This document shows positions 10,078 to 19,038 of a stretch of DNA of 64,000 nt, in pieces; position 1 is the stretch's first letter; every line of letters starts with the position of its first letter. This stretch comes from Legionella lytica. Its GTDB lineage: Bacteria > Pseudomonadota > Gammaproteobacteria > Legionellales > Legionellaceae. A program made the translations under genes and the position numbers. The notes beneath the pieces are model-generated. The model worked only from the letters and a program-made list of their open reading frames with translations, ran no database searches and was not told where the DNA came from. The stretch is from the NCBI RefSeq assembly GCF_023921225.1, contig NZ_CP071527.1, positions 1,578,501-1,642,500 of the forward strand, read 5' to 3'.

Positions 10078-10287
10078 ATGAGAGATCTGCATGAAGATTA
10101 TGATGATCAGTCTTTTTCTGATTATGGTTACGATGATGAAGCTGATGTTACTGACACTGCTCATCGAAAAAATGTACGACGAATGCTAGAAGAACGATTA
10201 GAGCGCAAACGTTTACGTGAGGAATTTAAAGGCGATTTTGACGAACTCAGTGGTGAGTTTGATTGGGATTCTTTTGAAGACAAATAG
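10078..10287 (+). CDS. Small highly charged protein of unknown function
   Basis: A 69-residue protein with no signal peptide or membrane segment. It has an acidic N-terminal third (DEDYDD-like), a strongly basic amphipathic middle (RRMLEERLERKRLREEF) predicted helical, and an acidic, aromatic tail (FDWDSFEDK). AGGAG at 10067-10071 is spaced 6 bases from the ATG at 10078, which supports it over a GTG three bases upstream. The pattern resembles the short PA3496-like proteins of Gammaproteobacteria, but I am not certain of that match. It is followed by a strong terminator and stands alone. Confidence 0.7.
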   Translation: MRDLHEDYDDQSFSDYGYDDEADVTDTAHRKNVRRMLEERLERKRLREEFKGDFDELSGEFDWDSFEDK

Positions 10288-10305
10288 CCTTAAAATCTAT
10301 TCGAT

Positions 10306-10334
10306 AACCTGGTAATTTTGACCAGGTTTTCTCT
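10306..10334 (+). terminator. Rho-independent terminator after the small charged protein gene
   Basis: AACCTGGT and ACCAGGTT arms around a 7-nt AT-rich loop, followed by TTCTCT. It lies between the plus-strand small gene and convergent folD, and could serve both strands. The 3' part (ACCAGGTTTTC) is shared with the terminators at 26742 and 41764. Confidence 0.8.
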
Positions 10335-10335
10335 A

Positions 10336-11187
10336 TTATTTGAGCATTAAGGTGGCCATTAATGTGTTTTCAAGTAAACTGACAACGGTCATTGGACCTA
10401 CACCACCAGGAACCGGAGTAATCCAGGCAACTTTATCGCGTGCTTTTTTGAAATCCACATCGCCACGAATTGTTCCATCAGGGAGTCGGTGGATCCCCAC
10501 ATCAATAATGACTTGGTTTTCATTGAGCCACTCAACTTCAATAACATCCATATGACCTGCTGCCACAACAATAAGATCAGCAATGCGTACGAACTGTTCG
10601 AGGTTTTGAGTAAGACGATGACACACGGTAACTGTCGCTCCTGCTGCCAGTAATTCCAAACTCATGGGGCGTCCCACAATGTTTGATGCACCAATGACCA
10701 CAGCATGTTTCCCTTTCACGTTCAACTGATAATGTTCCAGCAGGTTCATAATGCCCATAGGAGTGCACGGACGAAGCAGGGGATTTCGTTGTGCCAGCCG
10801 ACCTAAATTATAGGGATGGAATCCATCAACATCCTTTGCAGGCTTTATGCGTTCAATGATTGTTGCTTCATTTATATGCTTGGGGAGTGGTAATTGGATG
10901 AGAATGCCATCAATTTCTGGGGCTTTATTTAACTTCGTGATAAGTTTAATTAATTTTTTCTGGCTAATGTCTTCAGGCAAGTGATGAAAATCAGAGAGAA
11001 CTCCTACTTCCTCACAAGCTTTACGTTTGTTATTAACATAAACTGAGGAGGCTGGATCTGTACCAACAAGTACCACTGCAAGACCTGGAGCACGATGTCC
11101 TTGCTGCACGAGCTCATGCACACGTTGTTTTAATTGATCTCGACGGAGAGCAGATAAAGTTTTTCCATCAATCAATGATGCTGACAT
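10336..11187 (-). CDS. folD: Bifunctional methylenetetrahydrofolate dehydrogenase/cyclohydrolase
   Basis: Cytoplasmic enzyme interconverting 5,10-methylene-, methenyl- and 10-formyl-tetrahydrofolate, supplying one-carbon units for purines and formyl-Met. The signature [13 protein letters not shown] contains the catalytic lysine region (about K54-K56). The [11 protein letters not shown] and GDVDF segments and the C-terminal [11 protein letters not shown] motif of the NADP-binding domain are present. Length 283 aa is typical and it is transcribed alone. The 5' flank carries a long dispersed palindrome. Confidence 0.96.
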   Translation of the reverse strand: MSASLIDGKTLSALRRDQLKQRVHELVQQGHRAPGLAVVLVGTDPASSVYVNNKRKACEEVGVLSDFHHLPEDISQKKLIKLITKLNKAPEIDGILIQLPLPKHINEATIIERIKPAKDVDGFHPYNLGRLAQRNPLLRPCTPMGIMNLLEHYQLNVKGKHAVVIGASNIVGRPMSLELLAAGATVTVCHRLTQNLEQFVRIADLIVVAAGHMDVIEVEWLNENQVIIDVGIHRLPDGTIRGDVDFKKARDKVAWITPVPGGVGPMTVVSLLENTLMATLMLK

Positions 11188-11260
11188 AGTAATCCGGGAA
11201 AAAAGCAGGGGCTAAATTATGTATTAGAGGTAGGGCTAATGCAAGTGAAGAATTCTATTT

Positions 11261-11333
11261 GTAGGTTGGACCTTGGCCCTGCGAAGGATCAGACCACATC
11301 GAAACTCAATGTGGGGCCATGGATCCAACCTAC
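11261..11333. repeat. GTAG-headed palindromic element (73 bp)
   Basis: Terminal arms GTAGGTTGGA and TCCAACCTAC are perfectly complementary, and internal segments (GGCC, CCACAT/ATGTGG) can also pair, so the whole unit can fold as one long hairpin. It sits between folD and the outer-membrane protein gene. A half-copy starting GTAGGTTGGGC is at 15832. Confidence 0.65.
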
Positions 11334-11345
11334 TGGTACCCAATT

Positions 11346-12158
11346 TTACTTATCTACTTGTACCGCCTGGTTCCGGCCAAAAATATAACTTACAGAAACC
11401 AATACTTCATTAGAATGATACGAACCTGGGTTTAATGATTGATTCGACCAGGTTCCTTTTCCTGGGCCAGAACTAATTTGCCCTAAGTCTTGATAGCTAT
11501 ATCCAACCGACAGGGTCCATTGTGGTGTAAGTATTAGATCAATACCTGCACCAACATTGTACGTAAACTCACTCGTGCTGAAATTGCCAAATTGTGGGCT
11601 TATTCGTGGAGTTACGCCAGCGGGAGCTCTTTCTCTATAGTGAGAGGTTCTGTTAAACGAGCTTCCAATTCCTGCATGCGCAAAAGGAGAAAGTTTTTTA
11701 TATTGAAAGAGATTCACTTTTGCAGAAGCCAGCAGCATATTTGCTGTTAAATCCCAATCATATTTATAATTAGCAAATTCTGGGCCTGAGTTGTGCAGAA
11801 TTGTATTTCCAATATTCGTTCTGAAAAAATACTTCCATACAGCGTTAAAGGAATAGGCCGGAAACCAGACGCTATCATGTTGCCAACGCCGTCCTAAAGC
11901 CATGCCAATCACGGGCTCACTTTGATTGCGAGTGGAAAATAGATTGTTACTACGAGGAGTTAATGGGTTCGGAGTATTGTTAACTCTCATTAGATCATTC
12001 CATTGTGGATACTGCACGCCAGCCCCGAAAGAAACAACCCAATTTCCTGATGAACTCCAAAATGGTTCTAAGTTGTTTTCTGTATCTTGAGAAAAAGTAG
12101 GACTACTAAAAACAAATGCTAAACTAGCAATGCTGCGACAAAAAAAATTCCATCTCAT
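11346..12158 (-). CDS. Outer-membrane beta-barrel protein, function unknown
   Basis: Exported protein of 270 aa. A signal peptide spans about residues 1-23 (IASLAFVFSSPTFSQ). Alternating amphipathic strands with many aromatic residues follow, e.g. WVVSFGAGVQYPQW, FTYNVGAGIDLILTPQW and LSVGYSYQDLG, with a final strand EVLVSVSYIFGR. This resembles the opacity/OmpW-like eight-stranded barrel class (COG3637 type) common in Legionella. No partner gene suggests its ligand. The strands end before a short polar tail, so the usual terminal aromatic residue is not at the very C-terminus. Confidence 0.75.
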   Translation of the reverse strand: MRWNFFCRSIASLAFVFSSPTFSQDTENNLEPFWSSSGNWVVSFGAGVQYPQWNDLMRVNNTPNPLTPRSNNLFSTRNQSEPVIGMALGRRWQHDSVWFPAYSFNAVWKYFFRTNIGNTILHNSGPEFANYKYDWDLTANMLLASAKVNLFQYKKLSPFAHAGIGSSFNRTSHYRERAPAGVTPRISPQFGNFSTSEFTYNVGAGIDLILTPQWTLSVGYSYQDLGQISSGPGKGTWSNQSLNPGSYHSNEVLVSVSYIFGRNQAVQVDK

Positions 12159-12341
12159 AGAATACGTCTCAATGTGCTTTTTCGAAATAAACCCATGAAA
12201 TTATCATGGCTAATTAAATGGATCAAGAAAAATAATTACTCTCTGATGCTTGAGAAGATAAACTTTGAAAATGAATCATCTAAGGTATAGACAAAGCAAA
12301 TACAGTAATATAAATTGAGCCATTTTATTTAGGAATAATGA

Positions 12342-13130
12342 ATGCGTATTGCCTTGGTGCTTGAATACGATGGTAGCCACTATCATGGCTGGCAAGCACA
12401 AACGGGCTTGCATACCGTGCAACAAGCCTTAGAACATGCTTTATCAAAAGTCGCCGATAGTCCTATTTCTGTTGTATGTGCTGGCAGAACAGATACAGGG
12501 GTGCATGCAACCAATCAAGTGGTCCATTTTGATACAGATAAAGAACGCAGTATAAGAGCGTGGATTCATGGTGCAAATTCCTTCTTGCCTAAAGATGTTT
12601 GCGTTAAATGGGGTAAAGAACTTCCAGAAGAATTTAATGCACGGTACTCAGCAACAGCCAGAAGATATCGTTATATAATATACAACGGGGCGATTCGACC
12701 TGCATTACTGCGCAGCAATATGACCTGGCAATACAGACAACTGGATCACCGTTTAATGCATCAAGCTGCACAGTTTTTAGTTGGGGAAAAAGATTTTACT
12801 TCCTTTCGTTCGGTTGAATGCCAGTCAAATACACCGATGCGAAATGTTCATAAAATCCACGTAACCCGTGCCAATGATTTAGTCATCATTGATATTACTG
12901 CAAATGCTTTTTTGCATCATATGGTGCGTAATATCGCTGGTGTTTTAATTGCTGTAGGCTCAGGAAAACATCCTGTCTCTTGGGTTGAAGAGGTTTTAAC
13001 AGCACGTGATCGCCGACTAGGCGCAGAAACGGCACCTGCCTATGGTTTGTATTTAGTCCAAGTGACGTATCCTCAAGAGTTTGGAATATTACAAAATAGT
13101 CCGGGACCAGCTTTTCTTTGGGAGAAATAA
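12342..13130 (+). CDS. truA: tRNA pseudouridine(38-40) synthase TruA
   Basis: Makes pseudouridine at positions 38-40 of tRNA anticodon stem-loops. The N-terminus MRIALVLEYDGSHYHGWQ and the catalytic Asp at D51 in CAGRTDTGVHA are diagnostic; the second-domain motif FLHHMVRNIAG is present. Length 262 aa is normal. It leads the truA-trpF-trpB-trpA run, and its stop codon directly abuts the proposed TTG start of trpF. Confidence 0.96.
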   Translation: MRIALVLEYDGSHYHGWQAQTGLHTVQQALEHALSKVADSPISVVCAGRTDTGVHATNQVVHFDTDKERSIRAWIHGANSFLPKDVCVKWGKELPEEFNARYSATARRYRYIIYNGAIRPALLRSNMTWQYRQLDHRLMHQAAQFLVGEKDFTSFRSVECQSNTPMRNVHKIHVTRANDLVIIDITANAFLHHMVRNIAGVLIAVGSGKHPVSWVEEVLTARDRRLGAETAPAYGLYLVQVTYPQEFGILQNSPGPAFLWEK

Positions 13131-13766
13131 TTGAATCCGTCGCGTGTGCGAGTCAAAATGTGTGGTATGACGCGTAGTGACGACATTGCACATGCTGTTC
13201 ACTTAGGCGTTGATGCTATAGGTTTAATTTTTTATCCTAAAAGCTCGCGCCATGTCACGGTTGAACAGGCTAAGATTTTATTAAAAAATAGTCCACCATT
13301 TGTTGATGCAGTTGCCGTTTTGGTTGACCCTGAGGTGGAGTTAGTACATCAAATTATCGAGGAACTACCGATTCAACTACTCCAGTTTCATGGTGCGGAA
13401 TCAGTAGAATTTTGTCAGCAGTTTAATAAACCGTTTATTAAAGCCATTCATTCGGATTCAAGTGCATACATTCAACAGATGGCACAAGATTATGTTAATG
13501 CACGTGCTTTATTGTTGGATACGCCCTCCAATACCGCAAGAGGGGGGACTGGGCTTACTTTTGATTGGGGAATCATTCCCCGACGACTAGAGAAATCATA
13601 CATATTAGCAGGTGGATTAGATGAATCGAATGTGTTGGCTGCAATTAAAAGTTGTCATCCTTATGCAGTAGATTTATGCAGTGGTATCGAAGCGTCTCCT
13701 GGAATAAAAGATCACACTAAGATGACGCAATTTATGAAGCGTATTTCAACGCTTACCTTAAATTAA
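13131..13766 (+). CDS. trpF: Phosphoribosylanthranilate isomerase
   Basis: TIM-barrel isomerase of tryptophan synthesis (PRA to CdRP). The catalytic Cys is C11 in RVKMCGMTR; the catalytic Asp lies in ALLLDTPS. Phosphate-binding glycines are at GLTFDWG and VDLCSGIE. The start is uncertain: TTG at 13131 has GGAG six bases upstream inside the truA end, while GTG at 13146 or ATG at 13158 would give shorter forms. I favour the TTG. Together with trpB and trpA it forms the distal trp cluster; trpEGDC are not here. Confidence 0.93.
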   Translation: MNPSRVRVKMCGMTRSDDIAHAVHLGVDAIGLIFYPKSSRHVTVEQAKILLKNSPPFVDAVAVLVDPEVELVHQIIEELPIQLLQFHGAESVEFCQQFNKPFIKAIHSDSSAYIQQMAQDYVNARALLLDTPSNTARGGTGLTFDWGIIPRRLEKSYILAGGLDESNVLAAIKSCHPYAVDLCSGIEASPGIKDHTKMTQFMKRISTLTLN

Positions 13767-13820
13767 ATACCATGACTACTAGGTTCTTTAGCCTAGTTTA
13801 CATAGTGAGGTATATACGCA

Positions 13821-15020
13821 ATGAATAAAAAAGAACTTCCTGATGAACACGGGCATTTTGGCCCTTATGGCGGCATTTTTGTTGCAGATACATTGATGCA
13901 TGCCTTAAAAGAATTAGAACAAGCTTATAATAAGTATCGCCATGATCCTGAGTTTTTGGCAGAACTAAGTCGAGAATTAAATTACTTTGTGGGTCGTCCG
14001 AGTCCACTTTATCATGCAGAACGTCTAAGCCAGCTTGTTGGTGGAGCACAAATTTATCTTAAACGAGAAGATTTGAATCATACCGGCGCACATAAAGTGA
14101 ATAATACGGTAGGACAGGCGTTACTTGCAAAACGCATGGGCAAAACACGAATTATTGCTGAAACGGGGGCAGGGCAGCATGGTGTTGCTTCAGCAACCGT
14201 GGCTGCCAAGTTGGGCTTTGAGTGCGTTGTTTACATGGGTTCTGAAGATGTTAAACGTCAAGCAACTAATGTCTATCGCATGAAATTATTAGGTGCTGAG
14301 GTAGTGCCAGTAACCGCAGGCTCTCAAACATTAAAAGATGCACTGAATGAGGCAATGCGCGATTGGGTCAGTCACATTGATGATACCTTTTATATTATTG
14401 GGACCGTGGCTGGTCCTCATCCTTACCCACAAATAGTACGTGATTTTCAGACAGTTATTGGGACAGAGGCTCGTGCCCAATTTTTAGAAGCAAAAGGACA
14501 GTTACCTGATGCATTAGTAGCATGTATTGGTGGCGGTTCTAATGCAATTGGCTTATTTCATCCTTTCCTTAATGACGAGTCAGTAGCCATTTATGGTGTT
14601 GAAGCGGGTGGTAAAGGTTTGGAAACTGGCGAACATTCTGCTTCTCTAATTGCAGGAAAGCCAGGGGTATTGCATGGTAATCGCACCTATCTACTTTGCG
14701 ATGAGAATGGACAAATTCAAGATACCCATTCGATTTCTGCGGGTCTTGATTATCCTGGCGTGGGGCCTGAGCATGCTTATTTAAAAGATATTGGTCGCGT
14801 CAAATATGAAGCGATTAATGATGATGAGGCCTTACATGCGTTTCGCACCTTGACGCGTGTAGAAGGTATTATGCCTGCTTTAGAGTCTAGCCATGCGATA
14901 GCCTATGCGATGAAATTAGCAAAGACAATGGAAAAGAACCAAAACATTATCGTGAATTTATCGGGGCGTGGTGATAAAGACATGCATACTGTTGCAAGCA
15001 TTGATGGGATTAGCGTATGA
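13821..15020 (+). CDS. trpB: Tryptophan synthase beta chain
   Basis: PLP enzyme condensing indole and L-serine to tryptophan within the alpha2beta2 complex. The PLP lysine is K92 in [11 protein letters not shown], and the phosphate-binding loop [10 protein letters not shown] is present. Length 399 aa is normal. A short inverted repeat ACTAGG/CCTAGT lies in the 54-bp gap after trpF but lacks a T-run, so read-through into trpB is likely. Its TGA overlaps the ATG of trpA (ATGA), giving coupled synthesis of the two subunits. Confidence 0.97.
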   Translation: MNKKELPDEHGHFGPYGGIFVADTLMHALKELEQAYNKYRHDPEFLAELSRELNYFVGRPSPLYHAERLSQLVGGAQIYLKREDLNHTGAHKVNNTVGQALLAKRMGKTRIIAETGAGQHGVASATVAAKLGFECVVYMGSEDVKRQATNVYRMKLLGAEVVPVTAGSQTLKDALNEAMRDWVSHIDDTFYIIGTVAGPHPYPQIVRDFQTVIGTEARAQFLEAKGQLPDALVACIGGGSNAIGLFHPFLNDESVAIYGVEAGGKGLETGEHSASLIAGKPGVLHGNRTYLLCDENGQIQDTHSISAGLDYPGVGPEHAYLKDIGRVKYEAINDDEALHAFRTLTRVEGIMPALESSHAIAYAMKLAKTMEKNQNIIVNLSGRGDKDMHTVASIDGISV

Positions 15021-15820
15021 ACCGAATAGACAAAACTTTAGCCAAGCTACAAGCTAGTGGCAAAAAAATGCTGAGTCCTTATATTACAGCAGGTGATCCT
15101 TATCCCGAGATAACCGTACAGTTGATGCATGAGTTGGTAAAGGCGGGAGCGGATGTTTTAGAGTTAGGCATCCCTTTTTCTGACCCCATGGCGGAAGGAA
15201 TCGTAATTCAGCAAGCTATGGAGCGTGCATTAGCGCATAAGGTATATACTACAGGCGTATTAGCCATGGTCAGGGAGTTTCGCCAACAAGATAAAGAAAC
15301 ACCTATTGTGATCATGGGGTATTTAAATCCTATCGAGCAATACGGCTATGAATTGTTTGCCGAACACGCAGCTGAGGCAGGGGTTGATGGTACGATTTTA
15401 GTGGATTTACCGCCTGAAGAGGGGACAGAGATTAATTCTATATGGAAAAAGCATGGCTTATATAGTATTTTTCTTTGCTCACCCACAACTACTGATGAGC
15501 GTATGGCTTTAATTCAAGAGCATGCGCAAGGGTATTTATATTATGTTTCTTTAAAAGGAGTGACAGGCTCAAGCACTCTTGATACCACTTCTTTAAAGGC
15601 CCAATATCAACAACGCAAGGCGCAAGTAAATTTACCTTTGATGGTTGGTTTTGGCATAAAAACCCCGGAGATGGCTGCAGAGGTTGCCAGTTTTGCTGAC
15701 GGGGTTATTGTTGGTGCTGCTTTGATTAATCAGATTTTAGAGGCATATCAAGCAAAACATGATATGCTGCAAGCCGGAGCAAGCTTAATACATTCCATGC
15801 GCTGTGCGATGGATCAGTGA
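15017..15820 (+). CDS. trpA: Tryptophan synthase alpha chain (Asp60 position is Glu)
   Basis: TIM-barrel subunit that cleaves indole-3-glycerol phosphate to indole, which is channelled to TrpB. Length 267 aa is normal. Catalytic E49 is present in [10 protein letters not shown]. The position of the second catalytic residue, Asp60 of the E. coli enzyme, reads Glu here ([12 protein letters not shown]; usual SDPxADGPxIQ), and the following Pro is Ile. From family knowledge, Asp60 is the general base for indole formation. Whether this enzyme is slower or compensated cannot be told. The rest of the protein, including SLKGVTGS and the phosphate-binding VGFGIKT, looks intact. Confidence 0.95.
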   Translation: MNRIDKTLAKLQASGKKMLSPYITAGDPYPEITVQLMHELVKAGADVLELGIPFSDPMAEGIVIQQAMERALAHKVYTTGVLAMVREFRQQDKETPIVIMGYLNPIEQYGYELFAEHAAEAGVDGTILVDLPPEEGTEINSIWKKHGLYSIFLCSPTTTDERMALIQEHAQGYLYYVSLKGVTGSSTLDTTSLKAQYQQRKAQVNLPLMVGFGIKTPEMAAEVASFADGVIVGAALINQILEAYQAKHDMLQAGASLIHSMRCAMDQ

Positions 15821-15831
15821 AGAGCAATGTG

Positions 15832-15856
15832 TAGGTTGGGCTGTGTCTGACCTGCA
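15832..15856. repeat. Half-copy of the GTAGGTTGG element
   Basis: GTAGGTTGGGC just after the trpA stop matches the left arm of the element at 11261 and the arm at 286, but no full complementary right arm follows. It may be a decayed copy. Confidence 0.35.
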
Positions 15857-15895
15857 AAAACTAAGTATTTAATATAACGATCAAACAGAGATCAT

Positions 15896-17572
15896 ATGGA
15901 AACGATGGAAAAACCGATGACAGAATCAACCGAAAAACGAGCACATTTTATCAGACAATTGATTACTGATGAGCTAGCTAGCGGCAAACATAAATCATTA
16001 GTGACGCGCTTCCCGCCAGAGCCTAATGGTTATTTGCACGTAGGGCATGCCAAGTCCATTTGCCTCAATTTTGGTTTGGCACAGGAGTTTGGTGGTATCT
16101 GTTATCTACGATTTGACGATACAAATCCCATCAAGGAAGAAGATGAATACGTACATGCCATTATTGATGATGTGCGTTGGTTAGGTTTTGAATGGTGCGC
16201 TATGACCCATTCATCTGATTATTACAAAGAACTTTATGAGTTTGCTGTGTTATTAATCAAAAAAGACTTAGCTTATGTAGACAGTTTAAGTATGGAAGAG
16301 ATTCGTGCTTATCGTGGAACTTTGCAAGAGCCAGGACGTGAAAGTCCGTACCGCAATCGTCCTATGGAAGAAAGTCTTGATTTATTTACGCGCATGAAAG
16401 CTGGTGAGTTTGCTGACGGTACGCATGTATTAAGAGCAAAAATTGACATGCAATCGGGTAACATTAATATGCGCGATCCGGTTTTATATCGTATTCGCCA
16501 CGCACATCATCAACGCACGGGTGATGAGTGGTGTATTTACCCAATGTATGATTATGCGCATCCAATTTCAGATGCATTAGAGAAAATTACTCATTCTTTA
16601 TGTACTTTGGAGTTCCAAGACCATCGACCATTGTATGATTGGCTTATCGAAAATTTACCAGTGCCTGCAAAACCAGTACAAACTGAATTTGCCCGTTTGA
16701 ATTTATCACACACGGTAACGTCTAAGCGTAAGTTACGTGAGTTAGTTGAGAAAAATGCAGTTTCTGGTTGGGATGATCCACGTATGCCAACATTACGTGG
16801 TATGCGTAAACGTGGTTATCCACCAGCAGCGATTCGTCAATTTTGTGAAATGATAGGTATTTCGCGTAGTGATTCAGTCATTGATATGACTTTGTTGGAA
16901 GAATGTGTTCGCGCTGAATTAAACCGAACTGCGAAGCGTGCTTTATGTGTGATGGATCCTTTAAAAGTAGTGATTGAAAACTACCCTGAAGGCAAAGTTG
17001 AGCAACTTAATGCATCATATAACCCACAAGATCCTGAAGCGGAACGGCGAGAACTTCCTTTCACAAGAGAGCTTTATATTGAGCGTTCTGATTTTATGGA
17101 AGAGCCTCCTAAGAAATTCTTCCGCTTATCACCAGGTGCGGAAGTGCGTTTACGTCATGCTTATGTAATTAAGTGTAATGATGTAATTCATAACGAGCAA
17201 GGTGAAGTGGTTGAATTACGTTGTACCTATGATGAAAACACTTTAGGAAAAAATCCAGAAGATAGAAAAGTCAAAGGTGTTATTCATTGGGTATCAAGCG
17301 AGCATGCGTATCCGGTAACGGTTTTACAATACGATCGTTTGTTTACTGATGCGAATCCGGCTCGTGAAGATGATTTTTTCCAGTTTTTAAATCATGACTC
17401 ATTGCAAAGGACGCAAGGATTTTGCGAACCCTCTTTAGCTAATCAGCCTGTAGGTGAAGTATTTCAATTTGAACGGCTGGGCTATTATTGTGTTAATGAA
17501 GAAAAAGACGGGCGCGTAAGTGTTTTTCATCGTGTGGTTGATTTAAAAGATACTTGGGGAAAAGTGAGCTAA
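15896..17572 (+). CDS. glnS: Glutaminyl-tRNA synthetase
   Basis: Class I aminoacyl-tRNA synthetase charging tRNA-Gln. The HIGH motif appears as PNGYLHVGHAKS and the KMSKS equivalent as VTSKRKL; the C-terminal beta-barrel anticodon-binding domain follows from about residue 345. Several in-frame ATGs lie near the start. The ATG at 15917 (MTESTEKRAHFIRQ) aligns best with the E. coli N-terminus, while 15896 gives seven extra residues. Presence of glnS means Gln-tRNA is charged directly here. cysS follows after 9 bases, so the two synthetases are probably co-transcribed. Confidence 0.96.
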   Translation: METMEKPMTESTEKRAHFIRQLITDELASGKHKSLVTRFPPEPNGYLHVGHAKSICLNFGLAQEFGGICYLRFDDTNPIKEEDEYVHAIIDDVRWLGFEWCAMTHSSDYYKELYEFAVLLIKKDLAYVDSLSMEEIRAYRGTLQEPGRESPYRNRPMEESLDLFTRMKAGEFADGTHVLRAKIDMQSGNINMRDPVLYRIRHAHHQRTGDEWCIYPMYDYAHPISDALEKITHSLCTLEFQDHRPLYDWLIENLPVPAKPVQTEFARLNLSHTVTSKRKLRELVEKNAVSGWDDPRMPTLRGMRKRGYPPAAIRQFCEMIGISRSDSVIDMTLLEECVRAELNRTAKRALCVMDPLKVVIENYPEGKVEQLNASYNPQDPEAERRELPFTRELYIERSDFMEEPPKKFFRLSPGAEVRLRHAYVIKCNDVIHNEQGEVVELRCTYDENTLGKNPEDRKVKGVIHWVSSEHAYPVTVLQYDRLFTDANPAREDDFFQFLNHDSLQRTQGFCEPSLANQPVGEVFQFERLGYYCVNEEKDGRVSVFHRVVDLKDTWGKVS

Positions 17573-17581
17573 GGGGCAGAA

Positions 17582-18949
17582 ATGTTACATTTATTTAATT
17601 CGCTAACAAGAACAAAAGAGCCGTTTGTTTCCATTAATCCAGGAAAAATCGGAATGTATGTTTGTGGTATTACGGTATATGACCACTGCCATTTAGGCCA
17701 TGCTCGCTCTATGGTGTCCTTTGATGTGATTGTGCGTTATCTGCGTTCCCAAGGCTATGATGTAACCTTTGTTCGTAATATTACCGATATTGATGACAAA
17801 ATTATCGCACGTGCCAATGAGCGTGGTATTCCCATTGAAGAATTAACTGCGCATTACATTGCCGCCATGCATGAAGACATGAAGGCTTTAAATATTCTGC
17901 CCCCCGATTATGAGCCAAGAGCAACCGAACATATCGCTACGATTATTCGTTTAATTGAGCGGTTGTTAGCAAAGGGTAATGCTTATGTAAGTGATAATGG
18001 GGATGTATGCTACCAAGTAGATAGCTTCGCTGATTACGGTAAGTTATCGCATAAGGATTTAGATGGTTTGATGTCTGGTGCGCGTATTGAAGTAGTGAAA
18101 GAAAAGCGTTCACCACTTGATTTTGTGTTGTGGAAAAAAGCCAAAACGGGTGAGCCAAGTTGGCCTTCACCTTGGGGTGAGGGACGCCCAGGATGGCATA
18201 TTGAATGCTCCGCGATGGCGATGGAAGAACTTGGAGAGCAATTTGATATTCATGGTGGTGGTTTAGATTTACAGTTCCCGCATCATGAAAATGAAATTGC
18301 GCAAAGTGAAGCTGCTACCTGTAAGCCATTTGCTAATTATTGGATGCACGTGGGTATGCTGCAGGTAAATAATGAAAAAATGTCTAAATCATTAGGTAAT
18401 TTTTTTACTATTGCTGATGTGTTAAATGAGCATCATCCTGAAGTTGTTCGTTATTTCTTGTTAAGTAGTCATTATCGCAGCCCATTAAATTATTCTGAAG
18501 AGAATTTAGTAAATGCTAAAAAGGCATTAACTCGTCTTTATCAAACGATGAAAGATGTTTCGATTTTGAGTAATGGTGAGTTGGATGAGCATTGGATTGC
18601 TGAATTTAACAAGGCAATGAATGATGATTTTAACACGCCTGTTGCTTTATCTGTTTTATTCCAGTTGAGTCATGAAGTGAATAAAAATGCCAGTCCCGTT
18701 TTAGCCACAACCTTAAAGCATCTTGCTGAGGTAATGGGGTTATTGCAGTCTGACGCTTCAGAATTTCTACAAGCAGGCCTTGCAGATGACGACAAAGCAA
18801 TAATCGAGCAATTAATCACCCAACGCCTACAAGCAAGAGCAGATCGCAATTGGGAGCGCGCCGATCAAATCCGCGCTGAATTACTCGAGCAAGGGATTGA
18901 GTTGGAGGACGGCCCGAAAGGAACGACGTGGCGGAAGCTGGTTAAGTAA
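17582..18949 (+). CDS. cysS: Cysteinyl-tRNA synthetase
   Basis: Class I synthetase charging tRNA-Cys; monomeric, zinc-dependent. Zinc ligands are visible: Cys in [10 protein letters not shown], Cys in HIECSAM, and His/Glu in [10 protein letters not shown]. The HIGH equivalent is HLGH ([10 protein letters not shown]) and the KMSKS motif reads EKMSKSLGN. Length 455 aa is normal. It lies 9 bases after glnS and is followed by a dispersed palindrome. Confidence 0.97.
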   Translation: MLHLFNSLTRTKEPFVSINPGKIGMYVCGITVYDHCHLGHARSMVSFDVIVRYLRSQGYDVTFVRNITDIDDKIIARANERGIPIEELTAHYIAAMHEDMKALNILPPDYEPRATEHIATIIRLIERLLAKGNAYVSDNGDVCYQVDSFADYGKLSHKDLDGLMSGARIEVVKEKRSPLDFVLWKKAKTGEPSWPSPWGEGRPGWHIECSAMAMEELGEQFDIHGGGLDLQFPHHENEIAQSEAATCKPFANYWMHVGMLQVNNEKMSKSLGNFFTIADVLNEHHPEVVRYFLLSSHYRSPLNYSEENLVNAKKALTRLYQTMKDVSILSNGELDEHWIAEFNKAMNDDFNTPVALSVLFQLSHEVNKNASPVLATTLKHLAEVMGLLQSDASEFLQAGLADDDKAIIEQLITQRLQARADRNWERADQIRAELLEQGIELEDGPKGTTWRKLVK

Positions 18950-18971
18950 AGCGCAAATTTGATGCTATAAT

Positions 18972-19001
18972 ACCCGTGTTACGACTTTGTCTAATACGGG
19001 T
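18972..19001. repeat. CCCGTATTA-type palindrome after cysS
   Basis: CCCGTGTTA, a centre CGACTTTGTC, then TAATACGGG. On the minus strand it reads GTAACCCGTATTA-GACAAAGTCG-TAACACGGG, matching copies elsewhere. It lies between convergent cysS and lspE and may act as a transcription end. Confidence 0.75.
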
Positions 19002-19038
19002 TACGGCTGAGGAGGATCAAGTGATCGTACGATTATTG

